This document shows, in pieces, positions 1-6,693 of a stretch of DNA of 19,065 bases. The DNA is from an uncultured Eubacteriales bacterium (lineage in GTDB: Bacteria; Bacillota; Clostridia; Oscillospirales; Oscillospiraceae), in the NCBI GenBank assembly GCA_900554625.1, contig USHP01000007.1, positions 1 to 19,065 of the forward strand, in the 5' to 3' direction. Under the pieces are notes generated by a model, which saw only the letters and a list, made by a program, of their open reading frames with translations, was not told the origin of the DNA and ran no database searches. A program made the position numbers and the translations under genes. How positions within the stretch are numbered: the first letter of the stretch is position 1; every line of letters begins with the position of its first letter.

Positions 1-47
1 GGATGAATGTGATTGTTTGGAGAAAACACCCTTGACAAATCTCTTTC

Positions 48-1655
48 CAGAAGAAGCTGCTGACGAAAACCGCAAAAGATTTGGGATATACGAATATCGT
101 TACCTTCATTGATGACGGTGTTTCTGGTGTTACAATGAATCGCCCTGGCTTTAACGATATGATGCAACAGTTGGAAGAAAACCGTGCTGCCGCCCTGCTT
201 GTGAAAGACCTTTCCCGTTTGGGAAGAAACTACATAGAAGTGGGGCGACTGATGGAGGAATTTTTCCCTGAGCATAATATCCGGCTGGTTGCCGTTTCGG
301 ACAACATCGATACCGACGAGGGCGAAAATGAAATGGCCCCGATTCGCAACCTGTTCAATGAATGGTATGCCCGAGATATTAGCAAGAAGCGCCGGATCAG
401 TAATAAGATCAAAGGCAACGCAGGCGAACCTATGGGGCAGCCTCCCTATGGTTACATGAAGGACCCGGATAATCCAAAACACTGGATCATTGATGAAGAA
501 GCTGCTCTTGTTGTCAGGCGCATTTACAGTATGTATCTGGACGACTTTGGAACAGAACAAATCGCCACAATTCTGGATCAGGAAGGGGTTCTTATTCCCC
601 GCGCATACTGGATTCAGAAGGGTGTCAAAAAGGCTGGAAAAGGCAGTGACCTTCCCACCCACAAATGGTTCAATTCCACCGTAGTGAAGATTCTGACGAC
701 ACAGGAATATTGTGGCGACGTGATAAACTTCAAAACATATTCCAAGTCCTATAAAAACAAAAAGCGCATCCAGAATGAGCCTGAAAACATGGTTATCTTC
801 AAAGATGTACATGAACCTATTATAGATCGTGCTGTTTGGGAACAGATTCAGGAAAAACGTGGAAAGATCCGCAAGCGCAAAACCAAAGAAGGAGATCGCA
901 ATATGTTCTGCGGTATTCTGGTATGTGCAGACTGCGGCCATAACCTAAATTTTCACTTCAACCAAGGGAATCACGATATCAAATATTTTAACTGCTCAAA
1001 TTATAACAGCAACAGCAGAGGTACTTGTACATCGACTCACTATATCCGGGTGGACTTTCTGGAACAAGTGGTATTAGGGGAAATCAAGCGCCTTACCAAG
1101 TATGCAGTCCGATATGAAAACGACTTCCTGCAAGCCGTGATCGGCAGCACCCAGAAAGCAGCGGAAACTGAACGTCGGGTAAAGCAAAAGGAGCTTGCAT
1201 CTCTGCAAGCTCGTGACAATGAATTGGATGGTCTGTTTGAACGGATCTATGAGGATAACCTTTCCGGCAAACTCTCCGACGAACGTTATTCCAAAATGTC
1301 CCGCCGATATGAAGATGAACAAGCTGAACTATCCGAACGGATTAAGCAGGTTCGCAGAGAACTGGAAAAGCTGAATAGCCGAACCACATCCACCGATCAC
1401 TTCCTGTCTACTGTTCGCCAGTATACACGGGCCAAGAAATTGACACCCAGGATGCTAAATGAACTGATTGATCGAATTGAGGTTCATCAAGCCGAAAAAA
1501 TCGATGGAGAGTGGGTTCAAAAACTGACTATCCACTATAATTGCATCGGTGCCCTTTTTATCCCAGATACTGACACCTTGCCAGTCCCAGATGTAACTGT
1601 AAACACACGCAGAGGTGTGTATGTTACCTATGAACCGGCTCAAAATGAGCAATAA
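48..1655 (+). pseudogene. 5'-truncated large serine recombinase
   Basis: Large serine site-specific recombinase of the kind found at the ends of clostridial conjugative and mobilizable elements (TndX/TnpX type). Recognisable sequence starts at base 48 with QKKLLTKTAKD and runs into the rest of the resolvase fold, including DLSRLGRN (bases ~207-230), whose two arginines are active-site residues. It continues with a recombinase domain, a zinc ribbon near residue 280 (CADCG, later NCSNY and a further Cys) and a coiled coil near residues 355-430. The C-terminal part resembles DUF4368-type tails. The N-terminal ~40 residues with the YxRxS nucleophile motif are absent. An in-frame TGA lies at 33-35 and none of the three frames in bases 1-47 encodes the missing part, so this is a real truncation and not a window-edge effect. 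A TTG at 81 could initiate a 524-aa product, but no good SD precedes it. Predicted catalytically dead. Confidence 0.85.
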
Positions 1656-1702
1656 AAAACGAGTGTCCTTACGAACTTTCAAGTCCTATAAGAACACTCG
1701 TT
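1651..1702 (-). terminator. Terminator of the minus-strand recombinase
   Basis: Arms 1658-1671 and 1689-1702 are complementary over 14 positions with one imperfect pair, which is a G-U wobble when transcribed from the minus strand. On that strand the hairpin is followed by a run of six T (complement of 1653-1658). The right arm overlaps the stop codon of the recombinase at 1701-1703. The T tract lies over the stop codon of the convergent truncated recombinase, so the two genes share only 45 bp between stops. Confidence 0.75.
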
Positions 1703-3182
1703 ATGGTGCACCAAGGCAATCCAAATCCGAACCGGTATTGTTCTTTACGGCTTCTTTCACATCATCCAGGGTAATGGTTCTGGTGCCGTCCTTATAATTG
1801 AAGGTGAGAACCAGTTTGTCATCGTACAGGTAGATGGCGTTCACAAAGGCGTCGATCAGCATTTTGCGATGGGACTGCTGACGCACATCCAGTTTGCGGA
1901 ATTTGTGAAGCCAGAAGGTGACGAACTCCGGGCTGATTCTGGGCTTGGCAATCTTCTCATTGGCGATCTTGATTTCCAAATCTTCTTTCGTGGCTTCCAG
2001 TTCCTCCAAGCGGGTCTTGGTGGATTTGGTGAGGATGCCCTGCTGGATAGCGTTTAAGAGATTGTCAATGCCTCGCTGGGCTTCCTGAAGCTGGTGTTCG
2101 TACAGGGGAAGGTTGGTGTTCTCTCTGTCCTGCAAATCCATCACCATGGACACAATGGCTTCAATGGCCTGATCGTCCATGACCACCTTCATCACTTCGT
2201 TGACTACCAAATCCTCTAGCCATTGCTTGCGCACAGGCTTTTTCTTGCAGTCTGTCCGCTTCTTTTTTACGGACACGCACTTGTAGTAGTGATGAATGGT
2301 GCCGTTCCGGCTTTTGCCGCTCTCCCCGCAGAGGTAGGCACCACAGTAGCCGCAGAACAGTTTGGTGGTCAGCAAGTAATCATCCTCGGCTTTGTGACGA
2401 GCTGGGGCTTTTCTATTTTGCGCCAGCTTCTCCTGGACCCGGTCAAACAAATCTTCCGGGACGATGGCAGGGATTCCATCGGGTACAATGATATCCCGGT
2501 ACTTGTATTCTCCAATGTAGCGGCGGTTGCTCAGCATATGCTGAATGCTGTTGAAGTTCAGAGGTTTTCCCAACTTGTTACGGACTCCGCACTCATTCAG
2601 CCAGTCCCGCAGTTCCTTCATGGTCGCGCCCTTGTCGTATTTCTTGAATACGTCCAGAACAAAGGGAGCGGTCAGCGGGTCAATCTGGAAATGCTGTTCC
2701 TCATCAATCACATAACCGATGGGCAGTGTGCCGCCGTTGAACTTGCACTTCAACGCGTTGTCCGTCCTGCCACGGATAACTTTCTCAGACAGATCGGCAG
2801 AGTAGTATTCAGCATAGCCTTCCAACACGGATTCCAGAATGATGCCTTCCGCACCTTCCGAAATCACTTCTGTTGCGGACACCACTTTCACGCCGTTCCG
2901 CTTCAGTTGCGCTTTATACCGTGCGCTGTCATAACGGTTTCTCGCAAATCTGTCCAGCTTCCAGACGATAACCATGTCAAACAGCTTCTTGCCGCTGTCT
3001 TTAATCATCTCCTGAAAATCCGGGCGGTTGTCCGTCTTGGCGGAATAGGCACGGTCAATGTAGTGGCGAAGAATCGTGATGCCGTTCTTCTCCGCAAAAG
3101 CGGTGCATTCCCGAATCTGACCCTCAATGGATTCCTCCCGCTGACTATCGGAGGAATAACGGGCGTAAATGACTGCTTTCAT
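1701..3182 (-). CDS. Large serine recombinase, intact
   Basis: 493-aa site-specific recombinase that should cut and rejoin DNA through a phosphoserine link, for excision or integration of a mobile element. The resolvase domain at about residues 1-145 carries the nucleophile motif YARYSS (Ser10) and KLDRFARN (Arg78, Arg81). A recombinase domain follows at about 160-265. A zinc ribbon at about 285-335 has CGYCG and later YYKC and DCKKK. A coiled coil lies at about 350-410. All key residues seen are present and the length is normal for the family, so it is probably active. The ATG at 3182 overlaps the stop codon of the upstream XRE gene as ATGA, implying translational coupling and a shared promoter. 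It is only distantly similar to the truncated recombinase it faces, so the two come from different elements. Which element it moves cannot be told, because its attachment sites were not identified. Confidence 0.93.
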   Translation of the reverse strand: MKAVIYARYSSDSQREESIEGQIRECTAFAEKNGITILRHYIDRAYSAKTDNRPDFQEMIKDSGKKLFDMVIVWKLDRFARNRYDSARYKAQLKRNGVKVVSATEVISEGAEGIILESVLEGYAEYYSADLSEKVIRGRTDNALKCKFNGGTLPIGYVIDEEQHFQIDPLTAPFVLDVFKKYDKGATMKELRDWLNECGVRNKLGKPLNFNSIQHMLSNRRYIGEYKYRDIIVPDGIPAIVPEDLFDRVQEKLAQNRKAPARHKAEDDYLLTTKLFCGYCGAYLCGESGKSRNGTIHHYYKCVSVKKKRTDCKKKPVRKQWLEDLVVNEVMKVVMDDQAIEAIVSMVMDLQDRENTNLPLYEHQLQEAQRGIDNLLNAIQQGILTKSTKTRLEELEATKEDLEIKIANEKIAKPRISPEFVTFWLHKFRKLDVRQQSHRKMLIDAFVNAIYLYDDKLVLTFNYKDGTRTITLDDVKEAVKNNTGSDLDCLGAP

Positions 3183-3535
3183 TCGCCACCCTCCTTCAGC
3201 ATTTCCCGAAGGGTTTCTTTCAGCCGCTCATTGATGGGTGAGCCGGGGTCAAAGCACATCTCGATGAACTTGTCCATCTCCGGGTAGACCTTCTCGATTT
3301 TCATTTTTCCCTCATACAGCTTGCCCTGGGGCTTGTCCGTGCGACCAAAAATGTAATCCAGAGATACATCAAAATAATCCGCATACCGAACCATCACATC
3401 CGCCGGGACATGGGCTTCCCCACTTTCAAATCTGGCAACCGCCGACTGCCGGGAACCCACAATCGCTGCTATCTTCGCCTGAGACAGCTTCGCGCTCTGA
3501 CGCAGTTCCCGGAGCCGCACACCGATGGTATTCAT
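3179..3535 (-). CDS. XRE-family regulator coupled to the recombinase
   Basis: 118-aa DNA-binding protein. Residues about 4-60 form an XRE/Cro-type helix-turn-helix domain (IGVRLRELRQSAKLSQAKIA, then SRQSAVARFESGE, then the DVSLDYIFGR ending typical of these repressors). The remaining ~55 residues are charged and probably helical, for dimerisation or partner binding. I chose the ATG at 3535 over a GTG at 3544 because the AGGAGG at 3544-3549 overlaps the GTG and sits 8 bases from the ATG. The gene overlaps the recombinase start by 4 bp. The likely role is to repress the shared promoter at 3565-3593 and so set recombinase level; this is inferred from family and position. A dyad spans that promoter. 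Confidence 0.88.
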   Translation of the reverse strand: MNTIGVRLRELRQSAKLSQAKIAAIVGSRQSAVARFESGEAHVPADVMVRYADYFDVSLDYIFGRTDKPQGKLYEGKMKIEKVYPEMDKFIEMCFDPGSPINERLKETLREMLKEGGE

Positions 3536-3543
3536 AGCCGTCA

Positions 3544-3549
3544 CCTCCT
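3544..3549 (-). promoter_or_regulatory. Ribosome binding site fixing the XRE start
   Basis: AGGAGG on the minus strand, 8 bases before the ATG at 3535. It overlaps the alternative GTG at 3544, which rules that start out. Confidence 0.8.
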
Positions 3550-3564
3550 GACCTTTGTGTGACT

Positions 3565-3593
3565 ATTATACCCTGTGATGCATATTAAGTCAA
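3565..3593 (-). promoter_or_regulatory. Sigma-A promoter for XRE and recombinase
   Basis: On the minus strand TTGACT (3588-3593), a 17-bp spacer and TATAAT (3565-3570). One mismatch to consensus in total. The spacer contains the palindrome ATGCAT (3578-3583), and TGACT at 3560-3564 mirrors AGTCA at 3588-3592, a dyad centred on the promoter that could be the operator for the XRE protein. Confidence 0.85.
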
Positions 3594-3647
3594 TCTCAAA
3601 TTAACATAACATCTTTGTTTTCATAGGAGTTCACGAACAAAACACAA

Positions 3648-3803
3648 GCGCCCGCAGGGTGCGCAGCTCACAAGGAACTTGTGATTCAAAGGGTTTGGGA
3701 TGCTTCCCAACAAGCAGAAAACGCTCAAATCTGCCGAAGCAGAAATGAGCATTTTTCGCATATGGCGCGCCATAAGCATTGCTTGCGACTTTTGTTGCAA
3801 CAA
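3648..3803. other. Palindrome cluster, possible oriT-like site
   Basis: The ~300 bp between the XRE promoter and the next gene has no convincing gene but a dense run of dyads. GCGCCC/GGGTGC lies at 3648-3662 and CACAAG-GAA-CTTGTG at 3669-3683. TTGGGA-TGCT-TCCCAA lies at 3695-3710. Perfect palindromes TATGGCGCGCCATA (3761-3774) and TTGTTGCAACAA (3792-3803) follow. Clustered hairpins of this sort are typical of transfer origins or replication/recombination sites of mobilizable elements. No relaxase gene is present in the window, so the assignment is only an inference from structure and from the recombinases next door. Confidence 0.35.
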
Positions 3804-3839
3804 GGTTTGTGGACACAGATGCATTGCTTGCAACTTTTG
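3776..3839 (+). repeat. 19-bp direct repeat, two copies
   Basis: Copies at 3776-3794 and 3821-3839 share GCATTGCTTGC then ACTTTTG with one difference, 45 bp apart. The second copy is also part of the inverted repeat shared with 4771-4787. Confidence 0.7.
3815..3831 (+). repeat. Inverted repeat bracketing the orphan gene, left copy
   Basis: The 17-bp sequence ACAGATGCATTGCTTGC occurs here and, in exact reverse complement, at 4771-4787. Similarity extends on both sides (TTTGT before, ACTT after) to about 32 bp with five mismatches. The two copies flank the gene at 3850-4704. Confidence 0.75.
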
Positions 3840-3849
3840 ACTCGCAGAT

Positions 3850-4704
3850 TTATACCCCCAATACAGTTTGAGAATACTCACACCAATACTCGTCGTCTCT
3901 TTCAACACCATGCAGCCAACAATACATAAGTGTGGCTTCCAGTTCTTGTTTCTTTCCGCGAACAAAGCTCTTTTTCGGCATCCCTCGGTAGATTGAGTCC
4001 AATCCAAACAAATTGCTTTTTTGCTTATAGTCATAATCCCAGAACAGGGAATCATTCAGATTAACGCCGGAATATTTAGACCTCTCTTCGTAGTATTTGC
4101 TCTTTTTCTTGTGCCCTTTGGGCCACAGATCTGGATAGCTAAAAAAGTAATGCACCCATTCCTCACAGAACTTATAAATGTTTACTCCATGCCTGTTGTA
4201 TGTCTCATATATCCATTCGTTTATCTCATCTGAAATATAAAAATCATCATATGTATGAAACGAATTCCGGATCCTATGTGCATCCTTTATAAAGCGGAAT
4301 ACCATCTCAGATTGACCCTCTAAAAATTTGAATTTCTTGACAGCTTTGGGATAGACTTCATATGATAAGGCACGGAATTCTGCTTCACTGTCGTAGAGCA
4401 AAAAGTAATCGTCGGTGAGAAGATTCATCAAATGCTTATGTATGTACTTTCCATAGGAAGAATACAGAGAAATGAGCCAGTCTTGCACCTCTGGACTGTA
4501 TTGACTAAGTATTTTTCGATACTTGTCAACTTTCTGCTCATGAAGAGCGGTTTTTTCATCAGCAGGACGTGTATCGAGGTAATTATTAAAGTATTCAAAG
4601 ATGTAATTGACGCATATTCGGGTATTTTCCATTCTCTTTTCTAAATCAAATTCATTGATTCCATCTTCACGTTTCCGCTTAATGACGTATTCTTCTAAGG
4701 TCAT
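3850..4704 (-). CDS. Orphan AT-rich gene, unknown function
   Basis: 284-aa soluble protein that I do not recognise. It has no signal peptide and no membrane segment, and is rich in aromatic and charged residues (for example EYFNNYLDTRPADEK near residue 37 and WVHYFFSYPDLWP near 188). It is probably largely helical. A strong AAGGAGGAG-type SD lies 7 to 8 bases before the ATG at 4704. Three hand-counted 60-base lines of the gene gave 35, 40 and 45 % GC, lower than the transporter genes to the right, which suggests recent acquisition. It lies between inverted copies of a repeat and beside recombinase genes, so it is best read as cargo of a mobile element, possibly defence or host interference, but no motif supports a specific role. 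Being a real gene rests on its length, SD and plausible protein composition. Confidence 0.7.
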   Translation of the reverse strand: MTLEEYVIKRKREDGINEFDLEKRMENTRICVNYIFEYFNNYLDTRPADEKTALHEQKVDKYRKILSQYSPEVQDWLISLYSSYGKYIHKHLMNLLTDDYFLLYDSEAEFRALSYEVYPKAVKKFKFLEGQSEMVFRFIKDAHRIRNSFHTYDDFYISDEINEWIYETYNRHGVNIYKFCEEWVHYFFSYPDLWPKGHKKKSKYYEERSKYSGVNLNDSLFWDYDYKQKSNLFGLDSIYRGMPKKSFVRGKKQELEATLMYCWLHGVERDDEYWCEYSQTVLGV

Positions 4705-4770
4705 ATTTTAATCTCCTCCTTTACGCATTTTTTACTGCATACATTACAATAATACAACATTTTACAAGTA

Positions 4771-4787
4771 GCAAGCAATGCATCTGT
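4771..4787 (-). repeat. Inverted repeat bracketing the orphan gene, right copy
   Basis: Exact reverse complement of 3815-3831, about 67 bp upstream of the orphan gene start. The 316 bp from 4705 to 5021 hold this repeat, the hairpins at 4801-4836 and 4877-4921 and the response-regulator promoter, and no convincing gene. Confidence 0.75.
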
Positions 4788-4800
4788 ATATACAAATGCG

Positions 4801-4836
4801 AAAAACCATCCATTCCGCCTTCACGGAACGAATGGT
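4801..4836 (-). terminator. Hairpin with T run, minus strand
   Basis: TTCCG (4813-4817) pairs with CGGAA (4824-4828), and an outer ACCAT/ATGGT pair lies at 4805-4809 and 4832-4836 across a symmetric internal loop. On the minus strand it is followed by TTTTT (complement of 4801-4805). It would stop minus-strand transcripts entering from the right. No good minus-strand gene ends there, so it may be the tail of a lost gene. Confidence 0.45.
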
Positions 4837-4876
4837 ATTTCTACTTGTTGAGGCGCTGCCCCAAGCCCTGATGAAC

Positions 4877-4921
4877 GCAGCCCTTCTGGCTGCGGCTGCG
4901 CGATTCTGACGAATCGCTTTT
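4877..4921 (+). terminator. Double hairpin with T run
   Basis: GCAGCC-CTTCT-GGCTGC (4877-4893) is followed by GCGATTC-TGAC-GAATCGC (4900-4917) and TTTT. Both stems are perfect. It would insulate the response-regulator operon from upstream plus-strand transcription. It may also mark the edge of the mobile region. Confidence 0.45.
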
Positions 4922-4967
4922 CGTCCATCTAATCCTCACGATAAGAAAGACTTAAGAATTGTCAGCA

Positions 4968-4996
4968 TCGACTTTCCTGTTTTCCTGTGCTATGAT
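4968..4996 (+). promoter_or_regulatory. Promoter of the two-component operon
   Basis: TCGACT (4968-4973), 17-bp spacer, TATGAT (4991-4996), then an SD-like AAGGTG at 5011-5016 before the ATG at 5022. The spacer holds a perfect tandem 8-bp repeat TTTCCTGT (4973-4980 and 4981-4988). Its TTCCTG core recurs in the repeats upstream of the ABC genes, which hints at autoregulation. Confidence 0.55.
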
Positions 4997-5021
4997 GTAA
5001 AGAAGGAAAGAAGGTGCCTGT

Positions 5022-5699
5022 ATGCAGAAGATACTCCTTTTGGAAGATGATACCACGCTGGGCGGCGGCATTCGTCTGGCGCTGCAAAGTCCCACGGTGC
5101 AGATCACACTTTGCCGCACGCTGGCGCAGGCACGGGGTGCGGTTGCGGATAACCGCTATGACCTGCTGATCCTGGATATCAATCTGCCCGACGGCAGAGG
5201 TCTGGAGCTGCTGGAACAGGTTCGCAAAACCAGCCGCGTGCCCGTGATTTTGCTGACTGCTAACGATCTGGAAATGGATGTTGTCACGGGCTTGGAAGCC
5301 GGGGCGGATGATTACATCACAAAGCCCTTTTCCCTGGCAATTCTCCGGGCAAGGGTGAACGCCCAGCTGCGGCGGAGTATCCCTGTGAAAACTTCCTGTA
5401 TTGAGATTGACAGGTTTCAGTTTGACTTTGACCGGATGGAGTTCCGCAAAGATGGTCAGAGTATGGAACTGAGCAAGACGGAACAGAAGCTCCTGCGGAT
5501 TCTGGTGGAAAACCGGGGGCAAACCCTGTCCCGTGGGGTGCTGGTGGACAGAATTTGGACAGACGGCGCGGAATATGTGGACGAAAATGCCCTGTCCGTC
5601 ACCGTCAAGCGGCTGCGCAGCAAGCTGGAGGACACGCCTTCCAGCCCCCAATATTTGAAAACGGTGTACGGCATCGGCTACACCTGGGCGGTGAAGTGA
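5022..5699 (+). CDS. OmpR-family response regulator
   Basis: 225-aa cytoplasmic transcription regulator. The receiver domain (residues 1-115) has the acidic pair Asp9/Asp10, the phospho-acceptor Asp52 in LILDINLPDG, Thr79 and Lys101 in TKPF, all the residues needed for phosphorylation. The winged-helix DNA-binding domain (about 125-224) ends in the family signature VKRLRSKLE and TVYGIGYTW. Length is normal. One base separates its stop from the kinase ATG, so the two are translationally coupled partners. The expected targets are the ABC genes downstream at 6694-10022, through the repeats at 6605-6636, and possibly its own promoter. The closest known functional types are regulators of envelope-stress or antimicrobial-peptide ABC transporters; the actual stimulus cannot be read from sequence. 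Confidence 0.95.
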   Translation: MQKILLLEDDTTLGGGIRLALQSPTVQITLCRTLAQARGAVADNRYDLLILDINLPDGRGLELLEQVRKTSRVPVILLTANDLEMDVVTGLEAGADDYITKPFSLAILRARVNAQLRRSIPVKTSCIEIDRFQFDFDRMEFRKDGQSMELSKTEQKLLRILVENRGQTLSRGVLVDRIWTDGAEYVDENALSVTVKRLRSKLEDTPSSPQYLKTVYGIGYTWAVK

Positions 5700-5700
5700 T

Positions 5701-6588
5701 ATGACTTACGCAATCATAGCAGTTTCCATTTTGCTCGGGGTTGGAATTGTGTTATGGTATCGTCGGCGCACCCGGCGGATACTGGAAAACCTGAGCAGGA
5801 TGCTGGACATTGCCATGCAGGGGAATTTTACAGAGGACAGCTTCGATGAATCCATGCTCTCCGCGCTGGAAAGCAAGCTGGCTCACTACCTCGCTGCTTC
5901 CACGGTGTCCGCCAGAAATGTCCAGGCGGAAAAGGACAAGCTGAAAGCCCTCATCGGGGACATCTCCCACCAGACCAAAACACCCATTGCCAACATTCTG
6001 CTCTACACCCAGCTTCTCATGGAGCAGCCGGGGAACCGCGCCTGTCTTGACGCACTGGAGGGGCAAACGAGGAAGCTCCAAAGCCTGATTGATGCGCTGG
6101 TGAAAACCTCCCGGCTGGAATCCGGGGTAATTGCGCTCCACCCGGTGTCTGGAAAGCTGCTACCCATGCTGGAATCCGCAGTCTCCCAGCTTGTGCCAAA
6201 GGCGGCAGCGAAGAAAATTCAGATTTCACTTGAAGCCACAGCAGCAGATGCCGCCTTTGACCCGAAATGGACGGAGGAAGCCCTTTACAACTTGCTGGAC
6301 AACGCCGTGAAATACACCCCCGCCGGTGGAGCGGTTCGGGTGACGGCGACGGCTTACCAGCTGTTTTCCGCCATCCATGTCAGCGATACCGGCCCGGGAA
6401 TTGCCGAGGAAGAACAGCCCCAGGTGTTCCAGCGGTTCTACCGTGGAGCGGAACACGCGGAGGAAGAAGGCGTGGGCATTGGGCTGTATCTGGTGCGGCA
6501 AATCGCCGAGGGTCAGGGCGGCTATGTGAAGGTTAGCTCTCAGCCGGGTGTGGGCAGCACCTTTTCTATGTACCTGCCCAGAAAATGA
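5701..6588 (+). CDS. Sensor histidine kinase with a single membrane segment
   Basis: 295-aa membrane kinase paired with the upstream regulator. It has one hydrophobic segment (about residues 3-20) followed at once by YRRRTRR, so there is almost no extracellular part. The H-box is GDISHQTKTPI with His90 as the phosphorylation site. The N-box is NLLDNAVKYTP (Asn201). G1 is DTGPGI (229-234) and G2 is GVGIGLYL (257-264). All catalytic boxes are intact. With no sensing domain of its own, it probably takes its signal from a partner membrane protein, and the large ABC permease of the same cluster is the natural candidate, as known for Bce-type systems. That coupling is an inference. Short length and a single rather than double membrane segment make it a minimal version of such kinases. 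Confidence 0.93.
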   Translation: MTYAIIAVSILLGVGIVLWYRRRTRRILENLSRMLDIAMQGNFTEDSFDESMLSALESKLAHYLAASTVSARNVQAEKDKLKALIGDISHQTKTPIANILLYTQLLMEQPGNRACLDALEGQTRKLQSLIDALVKTSRLESGVIALHPVSGKLLPMLESAVSQLVPKAAAKKIQISLEATAADAAFDPKWTEEALYNLLDNAVKYTPAGGAVRVTATAYQLFSAIHVSDTGPGIAEEEQPQVFQRFYRGAEHAEEEGVGIGLYLVRQIAEGQGGYVKVSSQPGVGSTFSMYLPRK

Positions 6589-6604
6589 AATCTTTCAAAA
6601 CTGT

Positions 6605-6636
6605 AAGATTCCTGACAGAATGTGGAAAGATTCCTG
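6605..6636 (+). promoter_or_regulatory. Tandem repeats upstream of the ABC genes, likely regulator site
   Basis: AAGATTCCTG occurs at 6605-6614 and again exactly at 6627-6636, 22 bp apart, which puts both on the same helix face. A possible -10 TATTGT at 6649-6654 would place the second copy over the -35 position, the usual arrangement for activation by OmpR-type regulators. This is inferred from spacing and context. Confidence 0.5.
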
Positions 6637-6693
6637 TGGTAAAGTCTGTATTGTCGAAAGGCATACAGACTTTTTCCCTATGGAGGCATTTTT

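Noticed and set aside
32..60. TTGACA at 32-37 as a promoter for the truncated recombinase
   Set aside because: No acceptable -10 box lies at the right distance.
2223..3287. Long plus-strand open frame (354 codons) opposite the intact recombinase and XRE gene
   Set aside because: It is fully antisense to a clear recombinase/XRE pair with catalytic motifs and coupling, and its own translation has low-complexity, family-less sequence.
3776..3839. Direct repeats as a CRISPR array or replication iterons
   Set aside because: Only two copies with one 26-bp spacer and no cas or rep gene nearby.
3621..4055. Minus-strand open frames in the palindrome-rich gap and over the end of the orphan gene
   Set aside because: They overlap the better-initiated 284-aa gene and run through hairpins and repeats; no ribosome site or recognisable domain.
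4821..4928. 35-codon minus-strand frame starting MDEKRFVRIAQ
   Set aside because: It has a weak GAGG site and ends inside a terminator-like hairpin, so it could be a leader or gene remnant, but composition is explained by the hairpins and nothing supports translation.
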